DNA of 30,130 nt. It comes from UBA877 sp034436335 (GTDB lineage: Bacteria > Chloroflexota > Anaerolineae > Anaerolineales > Villigracilaceae). Shown here in pieces: positions 1-7,405 of the stretch. Under the pieces are notes generated by a model. It was not told where the DNA came from. It saw nothing but the letters and a program-made list of their open reading frames with translations, and did not search any database. A program made the position numbers and the translations under genes. Location of the stretch: NCBI GenBank assembly GCA_034436335.1, contig DAOTVO010000033.1, positions 1 through 30,130 of the forward strand, written 5' to 3'. Positions within the stretch are counted from its first letter, which is position 1, and every line of letters begins with the position of its first letter.

Positions 1-1689
1 GTAGCCGGAGAGTTGAATAATTTCCATCCGGTCGAGCAGCGGCGCGGGGATGGTCTCCAGTTGGTTGGCGGTAGTGATGAAGAAGACCTGCGAGAGGTCA
101 AAGGCCACCTCGAGGTAGTTATCGCGGAATTCGGCGTTCTGCTCCGGGTCGAGCACTTCGAGCAGGGCCGAGGCCGGGTCGCCGTGAAAATCGAAGGTCA
201 ATTTGTCAATTTCATCCAGCATAAAGACCGGATTGCGCGACTCGATGCGCCGCAGCGCCTGCAGGATGCGCCCCGGCATGGCGCCGATATAGGTGCGGCG
301 ATGGCCGCGAATCTCGGCCTCGTCGCGCAGACCGCCGAGCGAGGCGCGCACAAACTTGCGCCCCAGGGCGCGGGCGATGGACTGTCCCAGCGAAGTCTTG
401 CCCACGCCGGGCGGGCCGATGAAGCACAAGATGACGCCCTCGCGCTCGCGGCGAATCAAATCTTTGGAAGGCTCAACTTTCTCGTCCTTGCGTTCCAGGC
501 GCAGTTTGCGCACTGCCAAGAATTCCAGGATGCGCTCTTTGACATCCTCCAACCCGTAATGGTCTTCATCCAGCACCTGGCGGGCATGCGCGATGTCGAG
601 GTTGTCCTCGGTTGTCTGACTCCAGGGCAGGGAAACCAGCCAGTCGAGGTAGGTGCGGATGACACCGTATTCCGCTGCGGCAGACGGCAGGCGGCTCATG
701 CGTTCCAGTTCGCGGCGCGCCATCTTATCGGCTTCTGCGGGCATTTTGGCGGCTTCGATTTTCTGGCGGAACTCCTCCACCTCCGCCGCCTGCTCATCCT
801 TCTCGCCGAGTTCTTTTTGGATGGCTTTCATCTGCTCGCGCAGGAAGTACTCGCGCTGAACCTTCTCGATTTCCGAACGGGCCTCGCTCTGAATCTTCGC
901 CCCCAGTTGCAGCACCTCCGCCTCGCGCACCAAAAAGTCAACCAGTTTTTGCAGTTTGGCGTGCGTCGAATCCAGTTCCAGAATCGCTTGAGCGTCCTCC
1001 AAATCCATGCGCTGGAAATTGGCAATTGTATAGACCGTCTGGAGCGGGTCTTCGATGGCGGTGATGGAGGCCACCAGTTCGCGCGGGATGGAGGGGGTTA
1101 ACTGCGAAATGGCGTCGAACTGGTCGCGGGCGGCCCGCGCCAGCGCCTCGACCTCAAGGCCGGTCTCGACCGTTTCGGGAATTATCTCCACCCGCGCCGT
1201 CAGATACGGCTCTTCGGCCACGAACTCGACCAAGCGAAAACGCATCAACCCTTGCACGAGCAGGCGGATGGTGTTATCGGGGGCGCGGAAGAGACGGTGG
1301 ACGGCAGCAACCGTCCCCACTGGATATAGGTCGGCAGGGCCGGGGTTCTCCAGTTCCGGGTTGCGGGCGGCCACCAGACCGATGAGTTTTTCGGCCGTCA
1401 TGGACACATCGTCCACCAGACGGATGGAGCGCGGCTGACCGATCGTCAGCGGCACAGCCGTCTGCGGGTAGACGACCACGCCGCGCAGAGGCAGGATGGG
1501 AAGCACCTCCGGCATCTTCGATTCCTGTCCATCGGTGGAAGACGCTTCCGGCTCGCTTTTCTCTGCATCTTCCTTCTTCTGCAAAAAGTTGAAAATCGAA
1601 GGAAGCAAAAACTCCTCGAACGGGAATTCCGCCTCGGGGTCCCAGTTGATGTTTTCTAATTCAATGGAATGCCAGCGGGAGGCAGACAT
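1..1689 (-). CDS. lon: ATP-dependent protease Lon, C-terminus outside window
   Basis: Lon is a cytoplasmic ATP-dependent serine protease that degrades damaged and regulatory proteins. The 563 codons present cover the N-terminal substrate-binding domain (starting near LPILPLRGVVVYP, about residue 63), a coiled-coil region with the Lon-typical EKVQREYFLREQMKAIQKEL stretch, and most of the AAA+ module: Walker A GPPGVGKTS near residue 423 and Walker B VFMLDEIDK near 488. The Ser-Lys peptidase domain lies beyond position 1. The chosen ATG at 1689 follows AAGGA inside the end of the Hsp20 gene, one base after its stop, so the two are coupled. It gives an acidic N-terminal extension of about 58 residues; a second ATG at 1515 (MPEVLPIL) also has an AGGA upstream and would give a more usual Lon start. 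Family assignment is certain; the start is less so. Confidence 0.96.
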   Translation of the reverse strand, partial: MSASRWHSIELENINWDPEAEFPFEEFLLPSIFNFLQKKEDAEKSEPEASSTDGQESKMPEVLPILPLRGVVVYPQTAVPLTIGQPRSIRLVDDVSMTAEKLIGLVAARNPELENPGPADLYPVGTVAAVHRLFRAPDNTIRLLVQGLMRFRLVEFVAEEPYLTARVEIIPETVETGLEVEALARAARDQFDAISQLTPSIPRELVASITAIEDPLQTVYTIANFQRMDLEDAQAILELDSTHAKLQKLVDFLVREAEVLQLGAKIQSEARSEIEKVQREYFLREQMKAIQKELGEKDEQAAEVEEFRQKIEAAKMPAEADKMARRELERMSRLPSAAAEYGVIRTYLDWLVSLPWSQTTEDNLDIAHARQVLDEDHYGLEDVKERILEFLAVRKLRLERKDEKVEPSKDLIRREREGVILCFIGPPGVGKTSLGQSIARALGRKFVRASLGGLRDEAEIRGHRRTYIGAMPGRILQALRRIESRNPVFMLDEIDKLTFDFHGDPASALLEVLDPEQNAEFRDNYLEVAFDLSQVFFITTANQLETIPAPLLDRMEIIQLSGY

Positions 1690-1690
1690 A

Positions 1691-2095
1691 TCATCCTTGA
1701 ATGGGAATACCAGTCGGTTTGAGTTTGGGGAAGATGATGGTCAGGAAGCCGTTTTCGTACTCCGCCTGGGCATGCTGGAGGTCGAGACCAGGCGGCAGTT
1801 CGACGCCGGCGCTGAACTCGCCGTAGCGGATTTCCATCTGACGATAGGCGCGCCGCTCCTGTGAATCGGAACGCGTCCCGCTGACCACCAGCAGGTTTTC
1901 CTGAACCTGAATGTTGAAGTCGTCGTCGCTCATGCCTGCTATCTCGATGCGGACGACAAAACTGACCTCCGTCTCATAGATATCGGTGGGCGGACTCCAG
2001 GCATACGAGCGAACGCTCACCTGCCAGCCGATGGCTTGCAAACCGCGTAAAGTCCGCCCGGCTGCATCAGAGGATTTCAAAAGTACGGCAGTCAT
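1691..2095 (-). CDS. Small heat-shock protein, Hsp20/alpha-crystallin family
   Basis: A 134-residue ATP-independent holdase chaperone of the cytoplasm that keeps unfolding proteins soluble. The alpha-crystallin domain spans about residues 37-128: it opens at SPPTDIYET, has EIAGMSDDDFNIQVQENLLVVSG, and ends with the hallmark A-x-Y-E-N-G-F-L strand. The C-terminal tail carries an I-P-I motif, the I-x-I peptide that docks into a neighbouring subunit in oligomers of this family. The ATG is 3 nt after the tpx stop, and its ribosome site AAGGAG is formed by the last tpx codons, so the gene is translationally linked to tpx. Lon follows after one base. I saw no CIRCE-like inverted repeat upstream. 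Confidence 0.95.
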   Translation of the reverse strand: MTAVLLKSSDAAGRTLRGLQAIGWQVSVRSYAWSPPTDIYETEVSFVVRIEIAGMSDDDFNIQVQENLLVVSGTRSDSQERRAYRQMEIRYGEFSAGVELPPGLDLQHAQAEYENGFLTIIFPKLKPTGIPIQG

Positions 2096-2098
2096 CTC

Positions 2099-2629
2099 TC
2101 ACTCCTTGTTCAAAGCCAGACGAGCGGCATCCAGCACGGCGGCGTAGTCCGGCTCGACGCCCAACGCCGGCATGTAAGCCGCGTAGACAACGACATCTTG
2201 GTTGTTCACCACAAAGACGGCGCGGCGCAGAATACGGACTTCTTTGATGAGACAGCCGTATTTTTCGCCAAACTCGCCGGTCATGTGGTCGGAAAGGGTG
2301 ATGACGCGGTCAATACCCGCCGCGCCGCACCAGCGTTTTTGCGCGAAGGGCAGGTCGGCGCTGATGACCAGGATGACCACATCTTCTCCGAGAGCGGCGG
2401 CTTCCTGATTGAAGCGGCGGGTTTCGCGGTCGCAGACCTCGGTATCCAGCGAAGGGACGGCGGCCAGGATGCGCACTTTTCCGGCGGTGTCAGCCAGGCC
2501 GCGAAACGGTGTCCAGTCCACCGTATGGGCGGTAAAGTCCGGGGCCGGCGCGCCCGGCGCGAGGTCCGCGCCAAGAACGGTGACGTCTTGCCCTTTGAAT
2601 TTGACAAGTCCTGAACGTTCGAGCGTCAT
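2099..2629 (-). CDS. tpx: Thiol peroxidase, atypical 2-Cys peroxiredoxin
   Basis: Reduces hydrogen and organic peroxides with electrons from thioredoxin, in the cytoplasm. The 176-residue protein has the Tpx peroxidatic motif PSLDTEVC (Cys66) and the resolving cysteine Cys101 in ISADLPFAQKRWCGAAG, the arrangement of Tpx rather than AhpC or BCP. It ends in the usual EPDY-x-A motif. A further cysteine in YGC is outside the known active-site pair. The ATG at 2629 is preferred over an upstream start at 2686 because AGGAGG (2635-2640) stands 5 nt before it and family alignment begins there. It heads tpx-hsp20-lon, an oxidative and protein-damage stress operon, just downstream of a tRNA gene in the same orientation. 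Confidence 0.96.
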   Translation of the reverse strand: MTLERSGLVKFKGQDVTVLGADLAPGAPAPDFTAHTVDWTPFRGLADTAGKVRILAAVPSLDTEVCDRETRRFNQEAAALGEDVVILVISADLPFAQKRWCGAAGIDRVITLSDHMTGEFGEKYGCLIKEVRILRRAVFVVNNQDVVVYAAYMPALGVEPDYAAVLDAARLALNKE

Positions 2630-2688
2630 GTCAACCTCCTGATTTCTTCTCCCCGCTTCGAGACGAGGGAGATACCGATAAAACACAG

Positions 2689-2761
2689 CGCCCCTGGCGC
2701 GGGTCGAACGCGCAGCCTACTGCTTAGAAGGCAGGTGCTCTATCCATTGAGCTACAGGGGC
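2689..2761 (-). tRNA. tRNA-Arg (anticodon TCT)
   Basis: The reverse strand folds as a complete cloverleaf of 73 nt without encoded CCA: acceptor GCCCCTG/CAGGGGC, D stem GCTC/GAGC, anticodon loop CTTCTAA, five-base variable loop, T stem GCGCG/CGCGC with loop TTCGACC, discriminator G. The anticodon stem is CCTGC/GCAGT, so its top pair (27-43) is a C-T mismatch. TCT reads AGA/AGG arginine codons. The 5' end is only 7 nt beyond the stop of the 144-codon gene on the same strand, suggesting it is cut from a longer transcript. Confidence 0.96.
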
Positions 2762-2768
2762 AGAATTG

Positions 2769-3203
2769 CTAAGGATTGTATGGTCTGATTCCTTTGTACA
2801 CGCGCGGCCCGGAGATGGTTTTCAAAATCATCTCCGCCGGACGGCCAAGGCGCTGCCCCAACTCCTCGGCGGTCATCGGCGCGTTGCCGTTGGCCAAGAA
2901 AAGACGGAAAACAGCCTCAACAAGCGCCGTCTGGGTGCTGAGGAAACCCGGCTGGCGGGCGCAATGGCTGATAAGGGTCGCCTGCACGCCGTCCATCGAG
3001 CGGACTTCGGCGGTTTCCGGGTCTATCCAGTCAATCATCTGCTCGCTCGTCGGGTCGGGAAAAGCCGCCTGATGCTCCGGGCAGAGCATGTCGTGCAGGG
3101 CAACGCGCCAGTTGTTGTCCATGGAGCGCCACCAGTCGAAATCCACACGGAAGGGGGTCTGGAGAGTGGGCTTGAGCAGGCTGAACCTGGTCGGATCACT
3201 CAT
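2769..3203 (-). CDS. Conserved-type hypothetical protein with C-terminal helix-turn-helix-like region
   Basis: A 144-residue soluble protein I do not recognise from a named family. The N-terminal half is rich in aromatic residues (FRVDFDWWRSMDNNWRV, about residues 18-34) followed by a Leu-Cys-Pro-Glu-His motif. The C-terminal third (about 93-135) contains AEELGQRLGRPAEMILKTI, which looks like the recognition part of a winged helix. There is no signal peptide or membrane segment. Its ATG overlaps the end of the upstream 529-codon gene by 8 nt, so the two are translationally coupled and probably act together. A tRNA-Arg gene follows after 7 nt. Coding status is well supported by the overlap; function is unknown. 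Confidence 0.8.
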   Translation of the reverse strand: MSDPTRFSLLKPTLQTPFRVDFDWWRSMDNNWRVALHDMLCPEHQAAFPDPTSEQMIDWIDPETAEVRSMDGVQATLISHCARQPGFLSTQTALVEAVFRLFLANGNAPMTAEELGQRLGRPAEMILKTISGPRVYKGIRPYNP

Positions 3204-4785
3204 TGTCGTCCTCCATGTCGCTCATGCGGAAGTGCAGGTCGCCAACGTGTTTATAGGCCGGATTCTGCGCCAAAAATGCCAAAAGCGGCGCCGGTGGACA
3301 GCGGCGGACAACATTCAGCGCCGAATACAATTCGAGCGCGTGGACATGTCCCTGGACATTGAGTTTGGTCAACTCCTGCATCATGCTGGCAACAAGTTTC
3401 TCGAAAGGCAAGTGTTGTTTCGCAATCTGCTCGCAGGCCACGTCCACGCCGCCGACATCGGGGACAACGATAACCATCCGCTCGTTGAATTCGCTGGTCA
3501 GGTTTTGCTTGAGCGTGGCGAAAACAATGCCGCCATCCGAGCCGACCAAAACCGTGCGCACCCAATCGCGCAGGGGGCGGCGAATGCGGGCCTCGACTAC
3601 CACCTGACCGGGCTTTGCGCCGCGGCGCAGGGTGACGAGACTGCCCGGAATCAAGCCGTATTTCTGATAAATTCTGCCCACGCCGGCCACATAGCCGTGC
3701 TGACGCACCACCCAGGCAGGCATCTCCTCTTTCGAGTGGGCATCCACGATGGTAAAGAGGATGCGCGGCGACTCATAGGCGGTGGGAAAAAGGTGACGCG
3801 TCCGCGCCGAAATGGGCAGGGTGCCGGCGCGCCAATGAGGGTAGGTGAGGGCAATCGTCACTTCCGGCGCAGGCGGGACCGGCAGGACGGCTTCCGATAA
3901 CTCATCATCCAGCGAGGCTTCCAGGGCAAGCATCTCTTTCGTCAGCGCCGAACGGTCGTAGGAGACTTCGATGTAGCGCAGCGGGACAGGAATCTGCTGC
4001 ACATCAGCAGGTTCCAGCCGCCGCAGGAACCACAACACTTCCCCGGCCGGGCCGACTTCGTCGAAGCGCTCGTCTTCCTGAAGCGCGTAATTCATCGAGA
4101 ATTCGACCAGTTTGGGATTGACCCCGGCGGGCAATTCCACCTGCTCAATGAGCACCGAGGTCGGCAGGGGGCCGCCCTTCTTTTCGTCCAGCACCGCTTC
4201 GGCCAAGTTGAGATGGCCGATGTTGACATCCACCAACAGGGCACGCGGGAACCAGCGACCAGCAATGCGCACGAGGGAAGCATCCTGCTGCAAGCCGCGC
4301 GCCAGAACCGCTTCCAGCTCCGCGCCGTAGCGGGCGAGGACAATTTCAGGAACAAGCATTTCATCCTCTGCTGTGATTTCCGGCGGGTTATTCAATTTAT
4401 GTTCGGGGAGCAACGCGGCAAACTGCTTGCCGCTTCCGTCGGCAAATTCGACTTCAATAACATCGAAAGAACCTATCTCCGGGTTTACGCCGGGGCGCGT
4501 ATTGGTCACCTTCCCTCGTTTCCAGCCAAGCGCCGGAAAGACGAGTTTTTCGCCCACCTTGTACGTCTCCGCCGGAAGATATACCCGGCTGTCCCCCTGC
4601 TGTTTTGCAGTCAGCGCCGACCGCTCGCGGCGGATGCGCTCCTCCACGAGGATGGGGACAAGTTCTTTTTCGGTGAGCGGGGTTTCCTTCTCAAAAAGGT
4701 AGGTGCTGATGAATTCAAGATCGGCTTTGGAGAGCGTCAGGCTGCTCCAATAGTCAGAAGGCAATGCAAGAGGGTTGTTCGCCAT
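3196..4785 (-). CDS. Large uncharacterised protein, possible nucleic-acid binding
   Basis: A 529-residue soluble protein with no family I can name. Visible regions: an N-terminal helical stretch (residues 14-50, TLSKADLEFISTYL...LTEKELVPILVEERI) resembling a winged helix; a small beta-rich piece around 76-122 (YKVGEKLVFPALGWKRGKV) reminiscent of KOW/SH3-like barrels; a central region of about 200 residues; a stretch near 375-430 rich in basic residues (VGRIYQKYGLIPGSLVTLRRG); and a C-terminal helical region (about 460-515, QGHVHALELYSALNVV) that could be a HARE-like winged helix. These fold suggestions are inference. The ATG at 4785 follows a divergent promoter region with TATAAT at 4845-4850. 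It is the first gene of a coupled pair ending at the tRNA-Arg gene. Confidence 0.8.
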   Translation of the reverse strand: MANNPLALPSDYWSSLTLSKADLEFISTYLFEKETPLTEKELVPILVEERIRRERSALTAKQQGDSRVYLPAETYKVGEKLVFPALGWKRGKVTNTRPGVNPEIGSFDVIEVEFADGSGKQFAALLPEHKLNNPPEITAEDEMLVPEIVLARYGAELEAVLARGLQQDASLVRIAGRWFPRALLVDVNIGHLNLAEAVLDEKKGGPLPTSVLIEQVELPAGVNPKLVEFSMNYALQEDERFDEVGPAGEVLWFLRRLEPADVQQIPVPLRYIEVSYDRSALTKEMLALEASLDDELSEAVLPVPPAPEVTIALTYPHWRAGTLPISARTRHLFPTAYESPRILFTIVDAHSKEEMPAWVVRQHGYVAGVGRIYQKYGLIPGSLVTLRRGAKPGQVVVEARIRRPLRDWVRTVLVGSDGGIVFATLKQNLTSEFNERMVIVVPDVGGVDVACEQIAKQHLPFEKLVASMMQELTKLNVQGHVHALELYSALNVVRRCPPAPLLAFLAQNPAYKHVGDLHFRMSDMEDDNE

Positions 4786-4844
4786 ACAATCCTGTCTGTT
4801 TGCGGGCTTCCGGGCCCAATAAATTATGGAATTTAAGCGGGCAT

Positions 4845-4850
4845 ATTATA
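4845..4850 (-). promoter_or_regulatory. Candidate -10 element for the 529-codon gene
   Basis: On the reverse strand this reads TATAAT, a perfect sigma-A-type -10, about 60 nt before the start codon at 4785. No good -35 is visible at 16-18 nt. Confidence 0.45.
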
Positions 4851-4857
4851 CCCCACC

Positions 4858-4886
4858 TTGACAGGCCATCCTGCTTGACTTACGAT
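4858..4886 (+). promoter_or_regulatory. Candidate promoter of the glycosyltransferase operon
   Basis: TTGACA (4858-4863), a 17-nt spacer and TACGAT (4881-4886). The predicted transcript start near 4893 would leave a leader of only about 10 nt that begins at the ribosome site, which is short; a different start cannot be excluded. Confidence 0.5.
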
Positions 4887-4903
4887 TGCAGTGGAGGTGC
4901 AAG

Positions 4904-6100
4904 ATGCGCATCGGAATGATGGCGGATGTTTACAAGCCGCATATCAGCGGAATCACGAACTATATCAGCCTGAATAAACGCTATCTGGAAGCCGCCGGCC
5001 ACGAAGTGTTTATCTTCACCTTCGGCGGTGAAGATTACGAGGACGACGAGCCGAATGTAATCCGTTCGCCGGGCCTGCCTTTGGTTGACACCGGCTATTA
5101 CTTAAGTTTCCGTTACTCGCGTCGGGCGAAAGCCCTGCTGCAAACGATGGACGTTGTTCACGTTCATCACCCCTTCCTGAGCGGCAGACTGGCCCTGCGT
5201 TATTGCCGTCCCCTGCAAATTCCGGTCATCTTCACCAACCACACCCGCTATGACCTCTACGCCCAGACCTATCTGCCGCTCCTGCCCGAGCAAATCAGCG
5301 AGACCTTCCTGGAAACCTATATGCCGCCTTTCTGCGAAGCGGTAGACCTGGTCATCTCGCCCTCGAAAGGGATGGCCGACATTCTGCGGCAACTGGGCGT
5401 CACAGCGCACATCGAAGTTGTCCCCAATGGCGTGGAATTGCGCCACTTTCAGGAATCGCATGGCGACTGCCGCCCCGACTTCGGCTTCCGGCCCGACGAT
5501 TTGCTTCTGGTCTATTCCGGCCGCCTGGCGCCGGAGAAGAACCTCGACCTGCTACTCCAGTCCTTTGCGGCAACTGCCGAAGCCGTCGAGAACGCCCATC
5601 TCCTCCTGATTGGCGGGGGACCGGAAGAAGAGCATTTACGTTCGCTGGCCGCCCAGAGCGGCGCGGGGAATCGCATTCACTTTACCGGCATGCTGGACTA
5701 CAACGACCTGCCGCGTTACCTGGCGATGTGCGACATTTTCGTCACCGCTTCGGTGACGGAAGTACATCCGCTCTCGGTCATCGAAGCGATGGCCGCCGGC
5801 CTGCCGGCGGTCGGCGTCCGCTCGGTAGGCGTAGGCGACATCATCGAAGACGGCACGACCGGTTTTCTGGCGCGCGAAGACGCCGCCTCGTTTGCCGTCA
5901 AATTGACCCGCCTGTGCCTGGACGCTCCACTGCGCCGCCGGATGAGCGCCGCCTCCCGAAAAGCCGCCGAAAAGTACGACATTGAGCGCACCAACCGCAT
6001 CATGCTGTCTCATTATGAGCGTCTGGTTTTCGATGGACATCGGCGTCAGCGCGGCTTTCGCTACCGCTTCAACACCGTCTGGGAGAAATTCCGCCAGTGA
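4904..6100 (+). CDS. Glycosyltransferase family 4 protein
   Basis: A 398-residue retaining GT-B glycosyltransferase, probably acting at the inner face of the membrane on a lipid or polysaccharide acceptor. The N-terminal half starts MRIGMMADVYKPHISGI, with the Gly-Ile loop typical of GT4 enzymes related to PimB and diacylglycerol glucosyltransferases, and contains VVHVHHPFL and TNHTRYD. The C-terminal half has the nucleotide-sugar site: YSGRLAPEKNLDLLL and the E-x7-E motif in EVHPLSVIEAMAAGLP. The ATG at 4904 has GGAGG at 4893-4897; a TTG at 4886 in frame is less likely. The stop overlaps the GTG start of yraN by 4 nt. Acceptor and donor cannot be told from sequence. Confidence 0.9.
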   Translation: MRIGMMADVYKPHISGITNYISLNKRYLEAAGHEVFIFTFGGEDYEDDEPNVIRSPGLPLVDTGYYLSFRYSRRAKALLQTMDVVHVHHPFLSGRLALRYCRPLQIPVIFTNHTRYDLYAQTYLPLLPEQISETFLETYMPPFCEAVDLVISPSKGMADILRQLGVTAHIEVVPNGVELRHFQESHGDCRPDFGFRPDDLLLVYSGRLAPEKNLDLLLQSFAATAEAVENAHLLLIGGGPEEEHLRSLAAQSGAGNRIHFTGMLDYNDLPRYLAMCDIFVTASVTEVHPLSVIEAMAAGLPAVGVRSVGVGDIIEDGTTGFLAREDAASFAVKLTRLCLDAPLRRRMSAASRKAAEKYDIERTNRIMLSHYERLVFDGHRRQRGFRYRFNTVWEKFRQ

Positions 6101-6459
6101 ACAACCGCCGCCAACTCCTCGGCCGCTGGGGAGAAGAGACCGCCACCCGCTACCTCGAGGCGCGCGGCTACACCATCCTGGCGCGCAACCTCCACACCCG
6201 GCGCGGCGAACTGGACATCGTGGCGAGCAAAGATGGAGCGCTCATCTTTGTTGAAGTCAAAATGCGCTCATCAACCGCCTACGGTTTCCCCGAAGAAGCC
6301 GTCAACCCGCGCAAACAGGCGCATCTGCTCGCCGCGGCAGAAGCCTACTTTGCCCAACATCCCGACAGCCCCGAAACGTGGCAGTTCGACATCATCGCCG
6401 TCACCCGCCGCCCCGGCCAAACGCCGGAAATCGAGCATTTCGAGAATGTGTTCGGGTAA
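6097..6459 (+). CDS. yraN: YraN family (UPF0102) nuclease-like protein
   Basis: A 120-residue protein of the UPF0102 family, close to the usual family length. It has the family opening GRWGEETATRYLEARGYTILARN and the restriction-endonuclease-like core with GELDIVA, then LIFVEVKMRSS, in which Asp, Glu and Lys form the expected PD-(D/E)xK metal site. The fold predicts DNA or Holliday-junction-type binding, but the cellular role of the family is not established. It starts at a GTG overlapping the glycosyltransferase stop (GTGA), and ends one base before the miaA ATG, so it is in the middle of a tightly packed operon. Confidence 0.93.
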   Translation: MNNRRQLLGRWGEETATRYLEARGYTILARNLHTRRGELDIVASKDGALIFVEVKMRSSTAYGFPEEAVNPRKQAHLLAAAEAYFAQHPDSPETWQFDIIAVTRRPGQTPEIEHFENVFG

Positions 6460-6460
6460 T

Positions 6461-7405
6461 ATGTCGCAGGTCAAGAGTCGAACCTCTCTGGTCGTCATCG
6501 TCGGTCCGACAGCGGTTGGAAAGACGGAATTCTCCATCCGTCTCGCCGAGCGACTGAATGGAGAAATCGTCTCTGCAGATTCGCGTCTCTTCTACCGGGG
6601 AATGGACATCGGCACGGCCAAGCCGACGCCCGAGGAGCGCGCCCGCGTCCCCCATCACCTGATTGACGTGGCCGATCCGCGCGAGACCTGGAGCCTGGCG
6701 CGCTTTCAACAGGCCGCCGCCGAGGCAATTGCCGACATCCACGCCCGCGGCCGGACGCCGCTTCTGGTCGGCGGGACGGGGCAATACGTCCACGCCGTGA
6801 CGCACGGCTGGACGCCGCCCGAGGTCCCGCCCGACGAGGCGTTCCGCGCACAGATGCACTTGCTCGCTCAAGAACACGGCATATATTGGCTACACGAAAG
6901 ATTGAGAGTTCTTGACCCGCAGGCCGCCGCAGGGATTGACCCGCGCAACGTCCGCCGTGTTATCCGCGCGCTGGAGGTGATTCAGCGGACGGGGAGAAAA
7001 TTCTCCGAGCAGCGGGGGCAGGCCGAGGCTCCCTACCGCACGCTGACGCTTGGCCTGACGCGGCCGCGCCCCGAGTTGTACGCCCGCGTGGACGCCCGCA
7101 TCGAGGCCATGTTCGCCGGCGGTCTGCTGGAGGAAGTCCGCCGCCTGCTGGAGGCCGGGGTCTCCCCCTCCCTGCCGGCGATGACCTCCATCGGCTATCG
7201 CGAATGCGTGGAAGTGCTGGCAGGCAGGCTGACGGTCGAGGAGGCAAAGGCCGAAATGCGCCGCCGGACGCGCGTCTTTGTGCGGCGGCAGGCCAACTGG
7301 TTTAAGGCCGATGACCCGTCCCTCCACTGGTTTGAGGCCGGAGAAGTTGATATTGAGGCAGTCGTCCATCTCGTCAACAATTTCTTGAAAATGGAGAAAG
7401 CATGA
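6461..7405 (+). CDS. miaA: tRNA dimethylallyltransferase
   Basis: Transfers a dimethylallyl group to N6 of A37 in tRNAs that read codons starting with U, stabilising codon-anticodon pairing. The 314-residue protein has the P-loop GPTAVGKT (residues 15-22), SADSRLFYRGMDIGTAKPT (substrate and catalytic Asp), GGTGQYVHAV, RRVIRALEV and SIGYRE, then the C-terminal RRQANWFK motif. In the second motif RLFYRG replaces the more common MQVYRG, a tolerated variation. The ATG at 6461 follows the yraN stop by one base; an in-frame extension starting at 6233 lies within yraN and is rejected. The stop overlaps the next gene by 4 nt (ATGA). Confidence 0.97.
   Translation: MSQVKSRTSLVVIVGPTAVGKTEFSIRLAERLNGEIVSADSRLFYRGMDIGTAKPTPEERARVPHHLIDVADPRETWSLARFQQAAAEAIADIHARGRTPLLVGGTGQYVHAVTHGWTPPEVPPDEAFRAQMHLLAQEHGIYWLHERLRVLDPQAAAGIDPRNVRRVIRALEVIQRTGRKFSEQRGQAEAPYRTLTLGLTRPRPELYARVDARIEAMFAGGLLEEVRRLLEAGVSPSLPAMTSIGYRECVEVLAGRLTVEEAKAEMRRRTRVFVRRQANWFKADDPSLHWFEAGEVDIEAVVHLVNNFLKMEKA

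Noticed and set aside
13..1101. Plus-strand open frame at the left edge
   Set aside because: Antisense to lon, whose Walker motifs and coiled coil read clearly on the minus strand.
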